Source of the DNA: Brevibacterium atlanticum
GTDB taxonomy: Bacteria > Actinomycetota > Actinomycetes > Actinomycetales > Brevibacteriaceae
Assembly (NCBI RefSeq): GCF_011617245.1
Contig: NZ_CP050152.1
Location: 124,001-188,000, forward strand
Direction of reading: 5' to 3'
DNA: 64,000 nucleotides
The notes beneath the pieces were generated by a model. The model saw only the letters and a program-made list of their open reading frames with translations, was not told the origin of the DNA and did no database searches. Positions within the stretch are counted from its first letter, which is position 1, and each line of letters begins with the position of its first letter. Shown piece by piece: positions 17,876-26,737 of the stretch. Position numbers and translations under genes: made by a program.

Positions 17876-18065
17876 GGCTGGCCCCTTCGCGGTTGATTCG
17901 GACCGACGTGCGCTCGCGCCGACGGTGAGTGGACTCGGTCAGGCTAGTTGCGTGAGTCACACTCAGCGGGAAGTGGTCCGAATCGTGGACCTATCGATGT
18001 CACCGGGCAGCTTAGGCTGCTTTTGGGGCTGCGGTTTCGATCGACCGGAGGGCCGCATCAGCGTC

Positions 18066-18127
18066 GTTCAAGCCGCCGCGCGTCTGTCGACAGGTGGGCC
18101 GATCGACAGACGCGCTATCGCTTGATC
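18066..18127. repeat. 62-bp palindromic repeat, copy C
   Basis: Arms at 18066-18091 and 18102-18127 surround the centre AGGTGGGCCG. Orientation is as in copy B. It ends 10 bases from the stop codon of the E2 gene and lies in the 262-base gap between E2 and the DUF3311 gene, both on the minus strand. The rest of the gap holds no gene. Confidence 0.9.
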
Positions 18128-18137
18128 GAGGTCGCGC

Positions 18138-19553
18138 TCAGAGCTCCGGCAGGAGTGAGATCGGGTTCTCGATGCAGTCGGCGACGAAGGTGAGGAACTC
18201 GCTCGGCTCCTGGCCGTCGCATGCCCGGTGGTCGAAGACGAAGGACAGGTACATCACCTTGCGCACTGTGAGTTCGCCGTCGACGACCCACGGGCGCTCC
18301 TTGATCCGGCCGAGACCGAGCATGGCCACCTCGGGGAGGTTGATGATCGGGGCCGAACCGTCGACGCCGAACACGCCATAGTTGTTCAGCGTGAACGTCC
18401 CACTTGACAGGTCGGACGGATCGAACTTCCCCGTCGACGCCTTCCCGACGGTCTCGCCGACGCGGTCACGCAGCTGCCGCAGACTCATCTGATCGGCGCC
18501 GTGGACGACGGGGACCATGAGTCCGCGCGGGGTCTGCGCGGCGAGGCCGAGGTTGATGTCGCCGTGCGTGACGATCTCGCCGGCGGCCGTGTCGATCGAG
18601 GAGTTGATGATCGGGTACTTCTTCAGCCCGGCGACGACGAAGCGCGCGACGAGCGAGAGCAGGGAGTACTTCTCACCGGTCCGCGCCTCGAGCGCACGCT
18701 TCGTGTTGAGCAGCTCGGTCGCATCGACATCGAGCCAGATCGTCGCCTCGGGAATCTCCTGCCGTGAACGGGCGAGCCGCTCGGAGACGACCTTGCGCAG
18801 TCCCGTGATCGGAGTGCGGGTGTCGCGCTCGCCCTGCCCGGCAGAGGTAGGCACGCCCGCCGAGGTGGCTGAGGAGTGTTCGGCAGCTCCGTCGGATTCG
18901 ATGGCCGCGAGGACATCAGCCCTGGTGACGACGCCACCAACACCGGTGCCGGCGAGATGCTTGGCGCTGAGTCCGTGGTCCTTCGCGAGCTTGCGCACGA
19001 GCGGTGAGGACACGGGGGAGACGCGGTCGCCCTCAGTCATCGGTGTTTCGACCGGTGGCCGGGAGGGGGTGTCCGGGCTGAGCGTCGGAACGGCCGGTGC
19101 GGAGTCAGTCTCTTCGGGCGCGGCGGCGCGCTTGCCGCCGAACGAACGCCTCTTCGATGACCGGGTCTTCGGCTCCGACGTGCCGTAGCCGATGAGGTTC
19201 GCGCCGCTGGATTCGGACGTCTCGGCGAGCGGAGTCGACTCGTCATCGGCACCCGTCCCGGCCCCCGCCTCGGCGACGGAGAGCAGGGCCTGACCTGCGG
19301 ATACGGTGTCACCGGCCTCCGCGAGAAGGGCAGTGATCTGCCCGGCGTACGGGCAGGGAAGCTCGACGACGGACTTCGCGGATTCGACCTCGACGACCAT
19401 CTGATCGACGTGGACCGTGTCTCCTACAGCGACCTTCCAGGAGATCAGCTCCGCCTCGGTGAGGCCTTCGCCGAGGTCGGGGAGGATGAACTCGCGCGAG
19501 CCGGCCCCGCGCTCGTTGGTCCCGCGCATCCCGGTGCTCATATCGGCGCTCAT
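18138..19553 (-). CDS. 2-oxoacid dehydrogenase E2, dihydrolipoamide acyltransferase
   Basis: This 471-aa core subunit takes the acyl group from E1 on a swinging lipoyl arm and transfers it to CoA. A single lipoyl domain carries Lys60 (VEVESAKSVVELP). A Ser/Pro/Glu-rich linker follows, then a peripheral-subunit-binding domain (VSSPLVRKLAKDHGLSAKHLAGTG) and the catalytic domain with its active-site motif DHRACDGQ and the final SLLPEL. The start at 19553 overlaps the E1-beta stop as TGATG. The E1-alpha/E1-beta/E2 order and one lipoyl domain favour a branched-chain 2-oxoacid complex, though a pyruvate or acetoin role is possible. No E3 gene is present here. Confidence 0.9.
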   Translation of the reverse strand: MSADMSTGMRGTNERGAGSREFILPDLGEGLTEAELISWKVAVGDTVHVDQMVVEVESAKSVVELPCPYAGQITALLAEAGDTVSAGQALLSVAEAGAGTGADDESTPLAETSESSGANLIGYGTSEPKTRSSKRRSFGGKRAAAPEETDSAPAVPTLSPDTPSRPPVETPMTEGDRVSPVSSPLVRKLAKDHGLSAKHLAGTGVGGVVTRADVLAAIESDGAAEHSSATSAGVPTSAGQGERDTRTPITGLRKVVSERLARSRQEIPEATIWLDVDATELLNTKRALEARTGEKYSLLSLVARFVVAGLKKYPIINSSIDTAAGEIVTHGDINLGLAAQTPRGLMVPVVHGADQMSLRQLRDRVGETVGKASTGKFDPSDLSSGTFTLNNYGVFGVDGSAPIINLPEVAMLGLGRIKERPWVVDGELTVRKVMYLSFVFDHRACDGQEPSEFLTFVADCIENPISLLPEL

Positions 19554-20638
19554 CACAGCTCCCAATCCCAGGACTCGAGCGAATCGAGCACGCGTTCGAC
19601 GGTAGGCAAGTAGAACTCCTCGAGCTTCGGCGACGGATAGGGCACATCGAACCCGGTGATCCGTAGGATCGGGGCCGACAGGTAGGTGAAGTTGCGTTCG
19701 GTGAGGCGGGCGGCCACCTCGGCGCCGTACCCGCCGAACTGGGCGGCCTCATGGATGATCGCCGCCCGTGAGGTCTTGCGCACCGAGGCGGACACCGTCT
19801 CATCATCGAACGGGGAGAGCGTGCGCAGGTCGATGACCTCGATGGACAGTCCATGTTCGGCACCGGCTTCAGCAGAGTCCAGGGCCGTGCGCACGGTCGG
19901 ACCGTAGGCGAGCAGGGTGGCGTCGGTGCCCTCGCGGATGACCTGAGCGCGATCCATCGGCGCCGTGGTCACGGGCAGGGTCAGCGTCTCCTTCATCCAG
20001 TACCGCGACTTCGGCTCCATGAACACGACCGGATCGTCGGAGGCGATCGACTCGCGCAGCAGCGAATACGCGTCGGCCGGATTCGATGGGGTGACGACCG
20101 TGAGCCCCGGCGTCGACGTCCAATAGGCCTCAGAGGAATCCGAATGGTGCTCGACCCCGCCGATGTCGCCGGCATAGGGGATCCGGATCGTGATCGGCAG
20201 GCTGACGCGGCCCTTCGTCCGGTTCCGCATCTTCGCCACGTGCGAGACGATCTGCTCGAACGCAGGATAGGCGTAGGCATCGAACTGCATCTCGACGACA
20301 GGGCGCATCCCGTTCATCGCCATCCCGATCGCGGTGCCGATGATCCCCGACTCCGCCAGCGGCGAATCCCAGACCCGGGTCGCCCCGAATTCGGCGCGCA
20401 GTCCTTCCGTGACCCGGAAGACACCGCCGAGGCGGCCGACGTCCTCCCCGAAGACGAGGACGGTGTCGTCGTCGGCCAGGCAGTCGCGCAACGCCTGGTT
20501 GAGTGCCTTCGTCATCGTCACCGAAGTGGGCCTGGCCTCGGGAACAGCCGCGTCTTCGTTCGCCGAGGTGGCCGTGCCCGATTCGACGTCCACCGCGTTT
20601 GGGTCGGTGGTTGGGGTGGTGCCGGCCTCGACGCTCAT
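19553..20638 (-). CDS. 2-oxoacid dehydrogenase E1 component, beta subunit
   Basis: The 361-aa subunit of the thiamine-dependent decarboxylase has an N-terminal tail of about 40 residues, then the transketolase-like pyrimidine domain (MTKALNQALRDCLADDDTVLVFGEDVGRLGGVFRVT, split here by family convention) with the glutamate that activates thiamine. The C-terminal domain ends GFDVPYPSPKLEEFYLP. The HHSDSSEAYWTSTPGL segment is typical of branched-chain enzymes. The ATG at 20638 overlaps the E1-alpha TGA as ATGA, deciding this start over longer readings. Confidence 0.9.
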   Translation of the reverse strand: MSVEAGTTPTTDPNAVDVESGTATSANEDAAVPEARPTSVTMTKALNQALRDCLADDDTVLVFGEDVGRLGGVFRVTEGLRAEFGATRVWDSPLAESGIIGTAIGMAMNGMRPVVEMQFDAYAYPAFEQIVSHVAKMRNRTKGRVSLPITIRIPYAGDIGGVEHHSDSSEAYWTSTPGLTVVTPSNPADAYSLLRESIASDDPVVFMEPKSRYWMKETLTLPVTTAPMDRAQVIREGTDATLLAYGPTVRTALDSAEAGAEHGLSIEVIDLRTLSPFDDETVSASVRKTSRAAIIHEAAQFGGYGAEVAARLTERNFTYLSAPILRITGFDVPYPSPKLEEFYLPTVERVLDSLESWDWEL

Positions 20639-21756
20639 GCCTGCCCTGCCGCTGCGAGTTCGGTGCCTGCGAGTTCGGCTTCGAGGAGCTGTTGCTGTTC
20701 GGCAAGTGCAGTCCGCGGGCGGGAGTAGACGTGGGCGAAGAGTTCGCGCGGGTCGATCTCGGCCTCGGTGTTCATGGCATCGCGCACGGTCTCGGCCAGG
20801 GCCTCGGCCGCCTCGGCGACGTCGGCGACTCCGGCATCGTTGAGGGCTCCGGTCGAGCGCAGATACTTCTCGAGTCGGTCGATGGGATCGAACTGCTTCC
20901 AGTGCTCGACTTCCTCGGACTCGCGGTACTTCGTCGGGTCGTCGGAGTTCGTGTGCGATTCCATCCGGTAGGTCAGGCACTCGATGAGCGTCGGGCCGTC
21001 ACCGTTGCGGCCGCGTTCGAGAGCGGCGGAGACCGCAGCGAAGACGGCCGCGACATCGTTGCCGTCGACCCGCAGTCCCGGCATTCCGTAGCCGGCGGCA
21101 CGGTCGGCGAGCATCGTCGCGTTCGTCTGTTCGCGCAGGGGTGTCGAGATCGCGTACTGGTTGTTCTGGAGGACGAAGACCGTCGGCGTCTGCCACACGG
21201 AGGCGAAGTTGAACGCCTCGTGGGTGTCGCCCTCACTGCTGGCGCCGTCGCCGAGGAAGGTCAGAGTCGCAGCATCCTCGCCCTTGAGCTTCGCGGCCAT
21301 CGCGAAGCCTGTGGCGTGCAGGGTCTGCGTCGCCAGGGGTGTTGCCGCAGGTGAGGTGTGGTATTCGTGCGGATCGAATCCGCAGTGCCAGTCGCCTCGG
21401 AAGGCGGCGAGGAGCTCGGCCACGGGCACACCGCGGGTCAGCAGCGCTGCCGAGTCGCGGTAGGTGGGGAAGAGCCAATCGTTCGGCGCCAGTGCGGTCG
21501 TCGCTCCCACCTCGGCGGCTTCCTGACCGGCCGCGGACGGGTAGGTTGCGAGTCGACCCTGGCGGGTCAGATGGGTGACCTGTGCTTCGAACCGGCGGAC
21601 GAGGACCATCTGCCGGTAGAGACCGATGAGGGTGGCATCGCTGGGGATCCGCAGCCCCTCGGTCGGGGTGTCGGTGGGCTGCCCATCAGGGCCGATGAAG
21701 CTGATCGGCTGCAGTTGGGGCAGAGAGCGGCCTGTGGTGGGAACGTCAATGGTCAT
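20635..21756 (-). CDS. 2-oxoacid dehydrogenase E1 component, alpha subunit
   Basis: The 373-aa first gene of the E1-alpha/E1-beta/E2 operon binds thiamine diphosphate through GDGASSEGDTHEAFNFA followed by QNN, about residues 168-200, and carries the phosphorylation-loop-like YRMESHTNSDDPTKYR. The early QEAAEVGATTAL and FPTYRDSAALLTRG match the branched-chain (Bkd/PdhA) group. It decarboxylates a 2-oxoacid and passes the acyl unit to the E2 lipoyl group. About 200 bases before it hold no gene. Confidence 0.9.
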   Translation of the reverse strand: MTIDVPTTGRSLPQLQPISFIGPDGQPTDTPTEGLRIPSDATLIGLYRQMVLVRRFEAQVTHLTRQGRLATYPSAAGQEAAEVGATTALAPNDWLFPTYRDSAALLTRGVPVAELLAAFRGDWHCGFDPHEYHTSPAATPLATQTLHATGFAMAAKLKGEDAATLTFLGDGASSEGDTHEAFNFASVWQTPTVFVLQNNQYAISTPLREQTNATMLADRAAGYGMPGLRVDGNDVAAVFAAVSAALERGRNGDGPTLIECLTYRMESHTNSDDPTKYRESEEVEHWKQFDPIDRLEKYLRSTGALNDAGVADVAEAAEALAETVRDAMNTEAEIDPRELFAHVYSRPRTALAEQQQLLEAELAGTELAAAGQA

Positions 21757-21955
21757 GGCCCCATGGTGCCGTGAGCGGAGTCACGATTCCACGGCTTCGC
21801 GGCAGGTGAGGACGGGCGGCCATTCGTCGCGTGGACTCGGGACGAAAGGATCGGCAGCGGCCGGTCGTGTGGACGTTTGGCTGTGGCCGACGCACTCTGC
21901 TCTCCGGCATCCGGGGTCCGGCCTCCGGGCTGACCTTCGGCTGCGGCTCAGGCTC

Positions 21956-22468
21956 TCAGATCTCACCCCAGCGATACCCGCGGGAGGTGAAGGCCTCGAC
22001 GATCGCGTCCTTCTTGCCCTCGACATCACCCTTGTACGCCTGATGCCCGCCGGAGGTGAGGATCGTCAGCTTGCCTCCGTCGAAGTAGGCGGTTGAGAAC
22101 GACTCCCGGGAGATCCGCAGCGGGTGGTCATTCTCGCGTCCGACCGTGATCACTTCGTCATCGACGCACAGGGGAGTCGTCGACATGCTGATGACGACGG
22201 TCGCGATGATCCCGAGCGCCGCGCCGATGATCGGTCTGGCGGCGACGACCCAGGGTTGGTCGAAGCGGCTGAGCTTCTCGATCGGATCACCGAAGGGGAT
22301 GGGGAATCGTGCGGCGAACGAACCCAGCGCGGGCAGGAAGAATCCGAGAGCGACGCCGATGCCGATGCAGACGATGCCGATGATGATCACGTCGCCGGTC
22401 CGGAGGCTGAACGTCGTCGCGGTGCGTGCCTTCCGCGAGGAGTCGCTCTCATGATGGGGCTGATCCAT
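21956..22468 (-). CDS. YqeB-like membrane protein with PH-type domain
   Basis: The 170-aa protein has two membrane spans (about residues 27-50 and 76-95) and a cytoplasmic beta-rich C-terminus (ITVGRENDHPLRISRESFSTAYFDGGKLTIL, in two parts) that resembles YqeB proteins of actinobacteria and Bacillus. Function is unknown. The ATG at 22468 is the first with the predicted membrane topology; the longer upstream reading crosses the promoter region. It is divergent from a TetR gene. Confidence 0.72.
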   Translation of the reverse strand: MDQPHHESDSSRKARTATTFSLRTGDVIIIGIVCIGIGVALGFFLPALGSFAARFPIPFGDPIEKLSRFDQPWVVAARPIIGAALGIIATVVISMSTTPLCVDDEVITVGRENDHPLRISRESFSTAYFDGGKLTILTSGGHQAYKGDVEGKKDAIVEAFTSRGYRWGEI

Positions 22469-22536
22469 GTGCGTTCGATCCTTGACAGTGACTGCGGTGC
22501 CTGGTCTGGCGATATCGGAACTCCAGTGTACCAAAG

Positions 22537-22554
22537 TGGAACAGTTATGTTCCA
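22537..22554. promoter_or_regulatory. Candidate TetR operator
   Basis: TGGAAC and GTTCCA form perfect 6-bp arms around AGTTAT, between the divergent YqeB-like and TetR genes. A partial copy of the arm, GGAACT, occurs at 22518-22523. The AT-rich centre and position suit a regulator acting on both promoters. Confidence 0.5.
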
Positions 22555-22654
22555 TCAGTAGACTGTGGTGGGTGATTCGGGTGGTCGCGAGCGGAGTGGC
22601 GTGCGGGTCGTCCGTGCGCAGATCGGGACAGCAGATCAGGAGAGGGGTGGGCCT

Positions 22655-23290
22655 GTGCAGGGTATGCGTCGTTTGGGCAGAGATGCTCTGGTCGGCGAGG
22701 CGCTGACGGTGCTGGCCGGCAATCCGGCCGCCTCGATGCTCGACCTCTCCCAGGGGATCGGGGTCGGGCGCACCACCCTGTACCGGCATTTCGGTGATCG
22801 GGAGGCCCTCGTCGCCGAGGTTGCCCGCCTCGGCGCCCGGATGTTCATCGACGCGTTCATGCGCGCCCGCCCGGATGAGGGGCAGGGGCTGGCAGCGGTC
22901 GAGCGGATCTGTGCAGAGCTGTTCACCGTGCCCGACGTTCTCACCCTGCTCTTCGCCGACAATCCGATCATCACCGATGATCACTTCGCCGAGGTGGCCC
23001 AACAGGGGCGAACGGAGGCGGCTGCGACCGCCTCGGCGGTGGGTTCCGGAGGTGCCTCCGACCTCAAGGGCACCGACGATGGCGACCCCCTCGAGAGGGT
23101 CATCGCCCGCGGGCAGAGCGATGGCTCGATTGCGAGCGACGTGCCCGTCGAATGGGCGGCCGCCTACGTCTTCCTCACGGTGGGTGCAGGGCACCTCTTC
23201 AGCGTCGGCTCCGGTAAGGCCGACTCGTCCGGTCGAGCGCGTGCCCTCGAGCTGACGATCCGGGCGGTCGAGAAGACGCTCAGCCCGTAG
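22655..23290 (+). CDS. TetR-family transcriptional regulator
   Basis: The 211-aa regulator has its N-terminal helix-turn-helix in MLDLSQGIGVGRTTLYRHFGDREALVAEVARLG and a helical C-terminus. The start is uncertain: I chose the GTG at 22655, eight bases after GGAGAGGGG; an ATG three codons later is also possible. The C-terminus includes a Gly/Ser-rich insert (near residue 127) and the final stretch is typical of small-ligand TetR proteins. It is divergent from the YqeB-like gene and upstream of the iron-uptake genes, which are more likely run by the iron boxes. Confidence 0.82.
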   Translation: MQGMRRLGRDALVGEALTVLAGNPAASMLDLSQGIGVGRTTLYRHFGDREALVAEVARLGARMFIDAFMRARPDEGQGLAAVERICAELFTVPDVLTLLFADNPIITDDHFAEVAQQGRTEAAATASAVGSGGASDLKGTDDGDPLERVIARGQSDGSIASDVPVEWAAAYVFLTVGAGHLFSVGSGKADSSGRARALELTIRAVEKTLSP

Positions 23291-23314
23291 CGTCGCAGGT
23301 CGAGTTCTTGTGGA

Positions 23315-23333
23315 TAAGATTAGCCTTACCTCA
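23315..23333 (+). promoter_or_regulatory. DtxR/IdeR-type iron box
   Basis: TAAGATTAGCCTTACCTCA matches the 19-bp DtxR/IdeR consensus (TTAGGTTAGGCTAACCTAA) at 14 of 19 positions. It lies 75 bases before the TTG of the siderophore-binding lipoprotein gene, as expected for iron-dependent repression. Confidence 0.7.
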
Positions 23334-23407
23334 TACTCTGCAGAGGTGCCTGCGCGGCAACGGCATCGCCGCCGACGCGCCCGCCCGCTCAACCATCGGA
23401 GACAACC

Positions 23408-24529
23408 TTGGCCCTCGACCACACAGACTCGACCTCCTGCACAGACTCGACCGCCCACGCCGGCGCGTCCGACCCGTCCCACTCGACTGTCCGATCCCGG
23501 CAGGTGAGGCGTGTCCGCTGCGTCATTGCGGCCGGCGCCGCCTCACTGCTTCTCCTCGCTGCCTGCTCATCAGGTGAAGCGGACAGGCCTGAGGCGACCG
23601 GCAGCGGCGAATTCCCCATCACGGTCGAACACGCCTATGGCACGACGACGATCGACTCCGAGCCGAAGCGGATCGTCTCGGTCGGAGTCACCGAGCAGGA
23701 CGCGCTCTGGGCGCTCGGTGCCGATCCCGTCGGCGTGACCGAGTGGTATGGGGAGTATCCACATGCGTCCTGGCCGTGGGCTGATGAGGCGCGCGGCGAT
23801 TCCGAGCCGACCGTCCTCGAGGCCACCGACGGGCCCGACCTCGAGGCGGTGGCCGAGCTCGAGCCCGACCTCATCATCGGTGTGAATGCGGGGCTGACGA
23901 AGAGCCAATATCAGCAGCTGAGCGAACTCGCACCGACTGTCGCGCACTCCGCGGACTATCCGATGTACTTCGAGCCGTGGGAGGTCCAACTCGAGCAGAT
24001 CGGCGAGGCGCTCGGGAAGTCCGACGAAGCGAAGGGGATCGCCGACGACATCGACGACCAATTCGCCGAGGCGGCCGAGGAGCACCCCGAACTCGCCGAC
24101 GTGCCCGTCGTCTACCTCCAGAATCAGATCTCCGAAGGAAACGCGATCGCCTATCAGAACGGGCTCGGCACCGACTTCCTCACCCAGCTCGGCCCCGTCG
24201 TGCCGAGCGAGATCGACGAATACGCGCCCGAGGACGCCTCGGGCGGCCAGGCGTACATCCCCGAAGAGAAGCTCGACGTCCTCAATGCCGCCGATGTCCT
24301 CATCTGGGGCACGGAGGAGCGTCAGGACCGAGCGGCGCTGGAGAAGAACCCGGTGGTCAAGCGACTCGAGCCGATGCAGGCGAAGAAGGTCGTCTACACC
24401 GATGACGTGCTGGCCGGGGCGATCTACTTCTCGACGCCCTTGAGCCTGCCGTACGTCATCGACAATCTCACTCCGGCCCTCGCCGAGGCGGCTGCCGGCA
24501 AAGGGCCTGTCCAGGTCGGGTCGGATTGA
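23408..24529 (+). CDS. Iron-siderophore ABC transporter substrate-binding lipoprotein
   Basis: The 373-aa exported lipoprotein has a lipobox LLAAC at Cys53 after a hydrophobic core (CVIAAGAASLLLLAAC). The mature part is a two-lobe FepB/FecB-type binding protein (PKRIVSVGVTEQDALWALGADPVGVTEWYG, later LEAVAELEPDLIIGVNAG). It should hand an Fe(III)-siderophore to a membrane permease that is not in this window. The TTG start follows GGAGACAACC and gives an unusually long 37-residue n-region; a GTG at 23504 would give a normal signal peptide but has no ribosome site. An IdeR box precedes it. Confidence 0.88.
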   Translation: MALDHTDSTSCTDSTAHAGASDPSHSTVRSRQVRRVRCVIAAGAASLLLLAACSSGEADRPEATGSGEFPITVEHAYGTTTIDSEPKRIVSVGVTEQDALWALGADPVGVTEWYGEYPHASWPWADEARGDSEPTVLEATDGPDLEAVAELEPDLIIGVNAGLTKSQYQQLSELAPTVAHSADYPMYFEPWEVQLEQIGEALGKSDEAKGIADDIDDQFAEAAEEHPELADVPVVYLQNQISEGNAIAYQNGLGTDFLTQLGPVVPSEIDEYAPEDASGGQAYIPEEKLDVLNAADVLIWGTEERQDRAALEKNPVVKRLEPMQAKKVVYTDDVLAGAIYFSTPLSLPYVIDNLTPALAEAAAGKGPVQVGSD

Positions 24530-24609
24530 GCCCATTCAGGGGCCGCGAACGGCGCTCTTCGTCTCACTCTGAGAAAAATTTCGGAGGCGGTGTTGTGCCC
24601 TTCACAATC

Positions 24610-24628
24610 TCAGGTTAGGCTGACCTAT
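24610..24628 (+). promoter_or_regulatory. DtxR/IdeR-type iron box (strong)
   Basis: TCAGGTTAGGCTGACCTAT matches the DtxR/IdeR consensus at 16 of 19 positions, including the whole GGTTAGGCT core. It is 112 bases before the GTG of the siderophore-interacting fusion protein, so that gene should be induced by iron shortage. Confidence 0.82.
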
Positions 24629-24739
24629 GAGATTTAGGGAACATTCGTGTGGCCTTAAGGCAGTTGACACACCTGCTTGAAGTCACGAACCCCTGATTCT
24701 CGCTGTTTCATACGTCAAGGAATCCTCGGAGCTGAATAC

Positions 24740-26650
24740 GTGCCGCGAACTTCCAGGCCCATGCAGGTGCTGCCGATCATTCTGCGTGAGGTGGAGGTCA
24801 CCGGCATCGTCGACATCACTCCCAATATGCGACGCCTGACTGTGGCGGGCGCTCAATTGGAGGCGAGTGAGGTCGACGGTGTGCCGCGGCCGGCATTTCG
24901 CTCCGAGGGTTTCGACGATCACGTGAAACTCGTCGTCCCACCGCCCGACGGCAGTGCCGTCGACATCGGCGAGCAGGGGGAGTTCCGCTTCAACTGGAAC
25001 CGTGAGGCACTCGCCCTCACCCGCGACTACACCGTCCGCAGCGTCGACCCCGAGGCCGGGTCCTTCTCCTTCGACGTCGTCCGGCATGATTCCGGACTCG
25101 CTTCGGACTGGGCCTTCACCGTCTCCGTCGGCGATCGCCTCAGCTTCGCCGGACCGAAGACCTGCGCCGGGATCAACCTGGATGTCGACTTCCATCTGCT
25201 CATCGCCGACGAGACGGCCCTGCCGGCAGTCGGCCGCTGGCTCGAGGAGGCCCCCGCCGGCACCCGCGCCCACATCATCGTCGAAGTCCCCACCGCCGAG
25301 GACATCCAAGACATCCCCACCGAGGCGGACGTCGAGATCGACTGGCTCATCCGCGGCGCGACCCCGCCCGGCGAATCGACGCTTATGTACGACACCGTGC
25401 GGAATGTGAGTCTGCCCGACGGGCGCACCTTCGCGTGGTGCGCCGGCGAGGCCCTGACCATCGCCCCCATCCGCCGCTACCTCCGTCGTGACCTCGGCCT
25501 GCCGAAGGAGGACGTCGAGGTCGTCGGGTACTGGCGGAAGACGCCGGCGGAGCGCCGCCCTGCCGCCGACCAGAGTTCTGCCGTCGACCGCAGTACCGTC
25601 ACTGACAGCCGCACCGGCGCCGAGGCGGCCGCCCCCACTTCCGGTGAGTCGCCCACCGTCGGCATCCCCACCGACGATCCAGCCGCCTCGGCGAGCACCG
25701 AATCCTCCCTCGACGTCCTCCACCAGGTCCACGAGATGACCGAGATCCTGCCGCCGATCATCACCCGCGCGGCCGTGACCTTCGGCATCAACGACCTCAT
25801 CGCCGGAGACATCACCACCGCCGAGGCGATCGCGGCCGAATCCGGCATCGACACCGACGGCATCCGCGTGCTCCTCACCGCAATGTGCTCACTCGGACTG
25901 CTCGAACGCGATGGCGATCACTACCGCAACACCCCGACCGGTGCCGTGCTCACGAGCGAAGGCTCGGCCGACGGACTCGACCTCGAGGATCCGGCACTGC
26001 TCGACCTCTTCTCCATCGTCGACCTCATCGACGTCCTCCGGGGCGGGTTCGCAGCCAGGACCTCGCGAGCCTCGGCAACCCAGGCGCGCACGTGGCACGA
26101 CCAGCGTGCCGCCGATGAGAACCTCGACGCCGCCCATCGCAGCCGCACCCTCGACCATCTCCAGTACGTCCTCGACATCATCCTCGACCTCGAGCCCATC
26201 GCGACCGCGTCGAGTGTCGCCCTGGCCGGTGATGCCGGCGCCGAGGTGGCCGCCGCCCTGACGCGGAGGGCACCCGAAGCCGGACGCGGCATCCACATGC
26301 CGGCGGCCGCAGCGTTGACCGGCGAGCAGGCATGGCCGAGTGTCGACGCCACCCTCCTCCTCGCGGGCCTGACCGGACGCTCGCGGGTCGAAGCCCGGGG
26401 ACTGCTCGCTCGCGTGATCGAGAACAGCGGCAGCCTCGTCGTCGTCGAACCCTTCACCGATGAGGCCGAAGCCGACGACCACCAGGCCGAAGAGCTCGTC
26501 TCCGCCTTCGCCGCCACCGGCCACGCCTCATGGACGAGTGACGAGGTGCGAGACCTCCTCGTCGAGCTCGGAGCTGCAACCGTCGACGTCGTCGACATCG
26601 GGTGGGGCTTCGGACGCTTCCGCCGCGCCGTCATCGCCGACAGACGCTGA
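24740..26650 (+). CDS. Siderophore-interacting protein fused to a methyltransferase-like domain
   Basis: The product is 636 aa in two parts. Residues 1-270 are a complete siderophore-interacting (SIP/ViuB) flavoprotein that reduces Fe(III)-siderophores to release iron: FAD motif RDYTVRSVD (95-103), NAD(P)H-domain LLIADETALPAVGRWLEE (153-170), and the family ending FAWCAGE (231-237) with GYWR (263-266). After a Ser/Thr/Pro linker (about 275-325), residues 335-405 match the winged-helix dimerisation domain of O-methyltransferases (ILPPIITRAAVTFGINDLI). Residues 490-630 form the shell of the Rossmann domain, but the SAM loop reads ALAGDAGAE instead of the usual GGGxG motif. The start is a GTG with a GGAG ribosome site eight bases away. 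Iron box upstream. The C-terminal half may be catalytically dead or a dimerisation/ligand module. Confidence 0.85.
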   Translation: MPRTSRPMQVLPIILREVEVTGIVDITPNMRRLTVAGAQLEASEVDGVPRPAFRSEGFDDHVKLVVPPPDGSAVDIGEQGEFRFNWNREALALTRDYTVRSVDPEAGSFSFDVVRHDSGLASDWAFTVSVGDRLSFAGPKTCAGINLDVDFHLLIADETALPAVGRWLEEAPAGTRAHIIVEVPTAEDIQDIPTEADVEIDWLIRGATPPGESTLMYDTVRNVSLPDGRTFAWCAGEALTIAPIRRYLRRDLGLPKEDVEVVGYWRKTPAERRPAADQSSAVDRSTVTDSRTGAEAAAPTSGESPTVGIPTDDPAASASTESSLDVLHQVHEMTEILPPIITRAAVTFGINDLIAGDITTAEAIAAESGIDTDGIRVLLTAMCSLGLLERDGDHYRNTPTGAVLTSEGSADGLDLEDPALLDLFSIVDLIDVLRGGFAARTSRASATQARTWHDQRAADENLDAAHRSRTLDHLQYVLDIILDLEPIATASSVALAGDAGAEVAAALTRRAPEAGRGIHMPAAAALTGEQAWPSVDATLLLAGLTGRSRVEARGLLARVIENSGSLVVVEPFTDEAEADDHQAEELVSAFAATGHASWTSDEVRDLLVELGAATVDVVDIGWGFGRFRRAVIADRR

Positions 26651-26737
26651 GCACCGGCCCGCAGATTTCCACTGTGGAACCGGACCTTCGGCGCTGATCG
26701 AGCCGATGGTTCGCCTGACAGAAAGACACAGGAAGAC

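Noticed and set aside
13457..18127. CRISPR-like repeats
   Set aside because: The three 62-bp copies are kilobases apart, are palindromic, and differ in orientation. There is no regular spacer pattern and no cas gene.
24740..26650. Sequencing frameshift joining a siderophore-interacting gene to a downstream methyltransferase gene
   Set aside because: The linker is in frame, proline/serine-rich and of normal codon usage, with no ribosome site or start codon at the boundary; a true fusion is more likely, although only re-sequencing could prove it.
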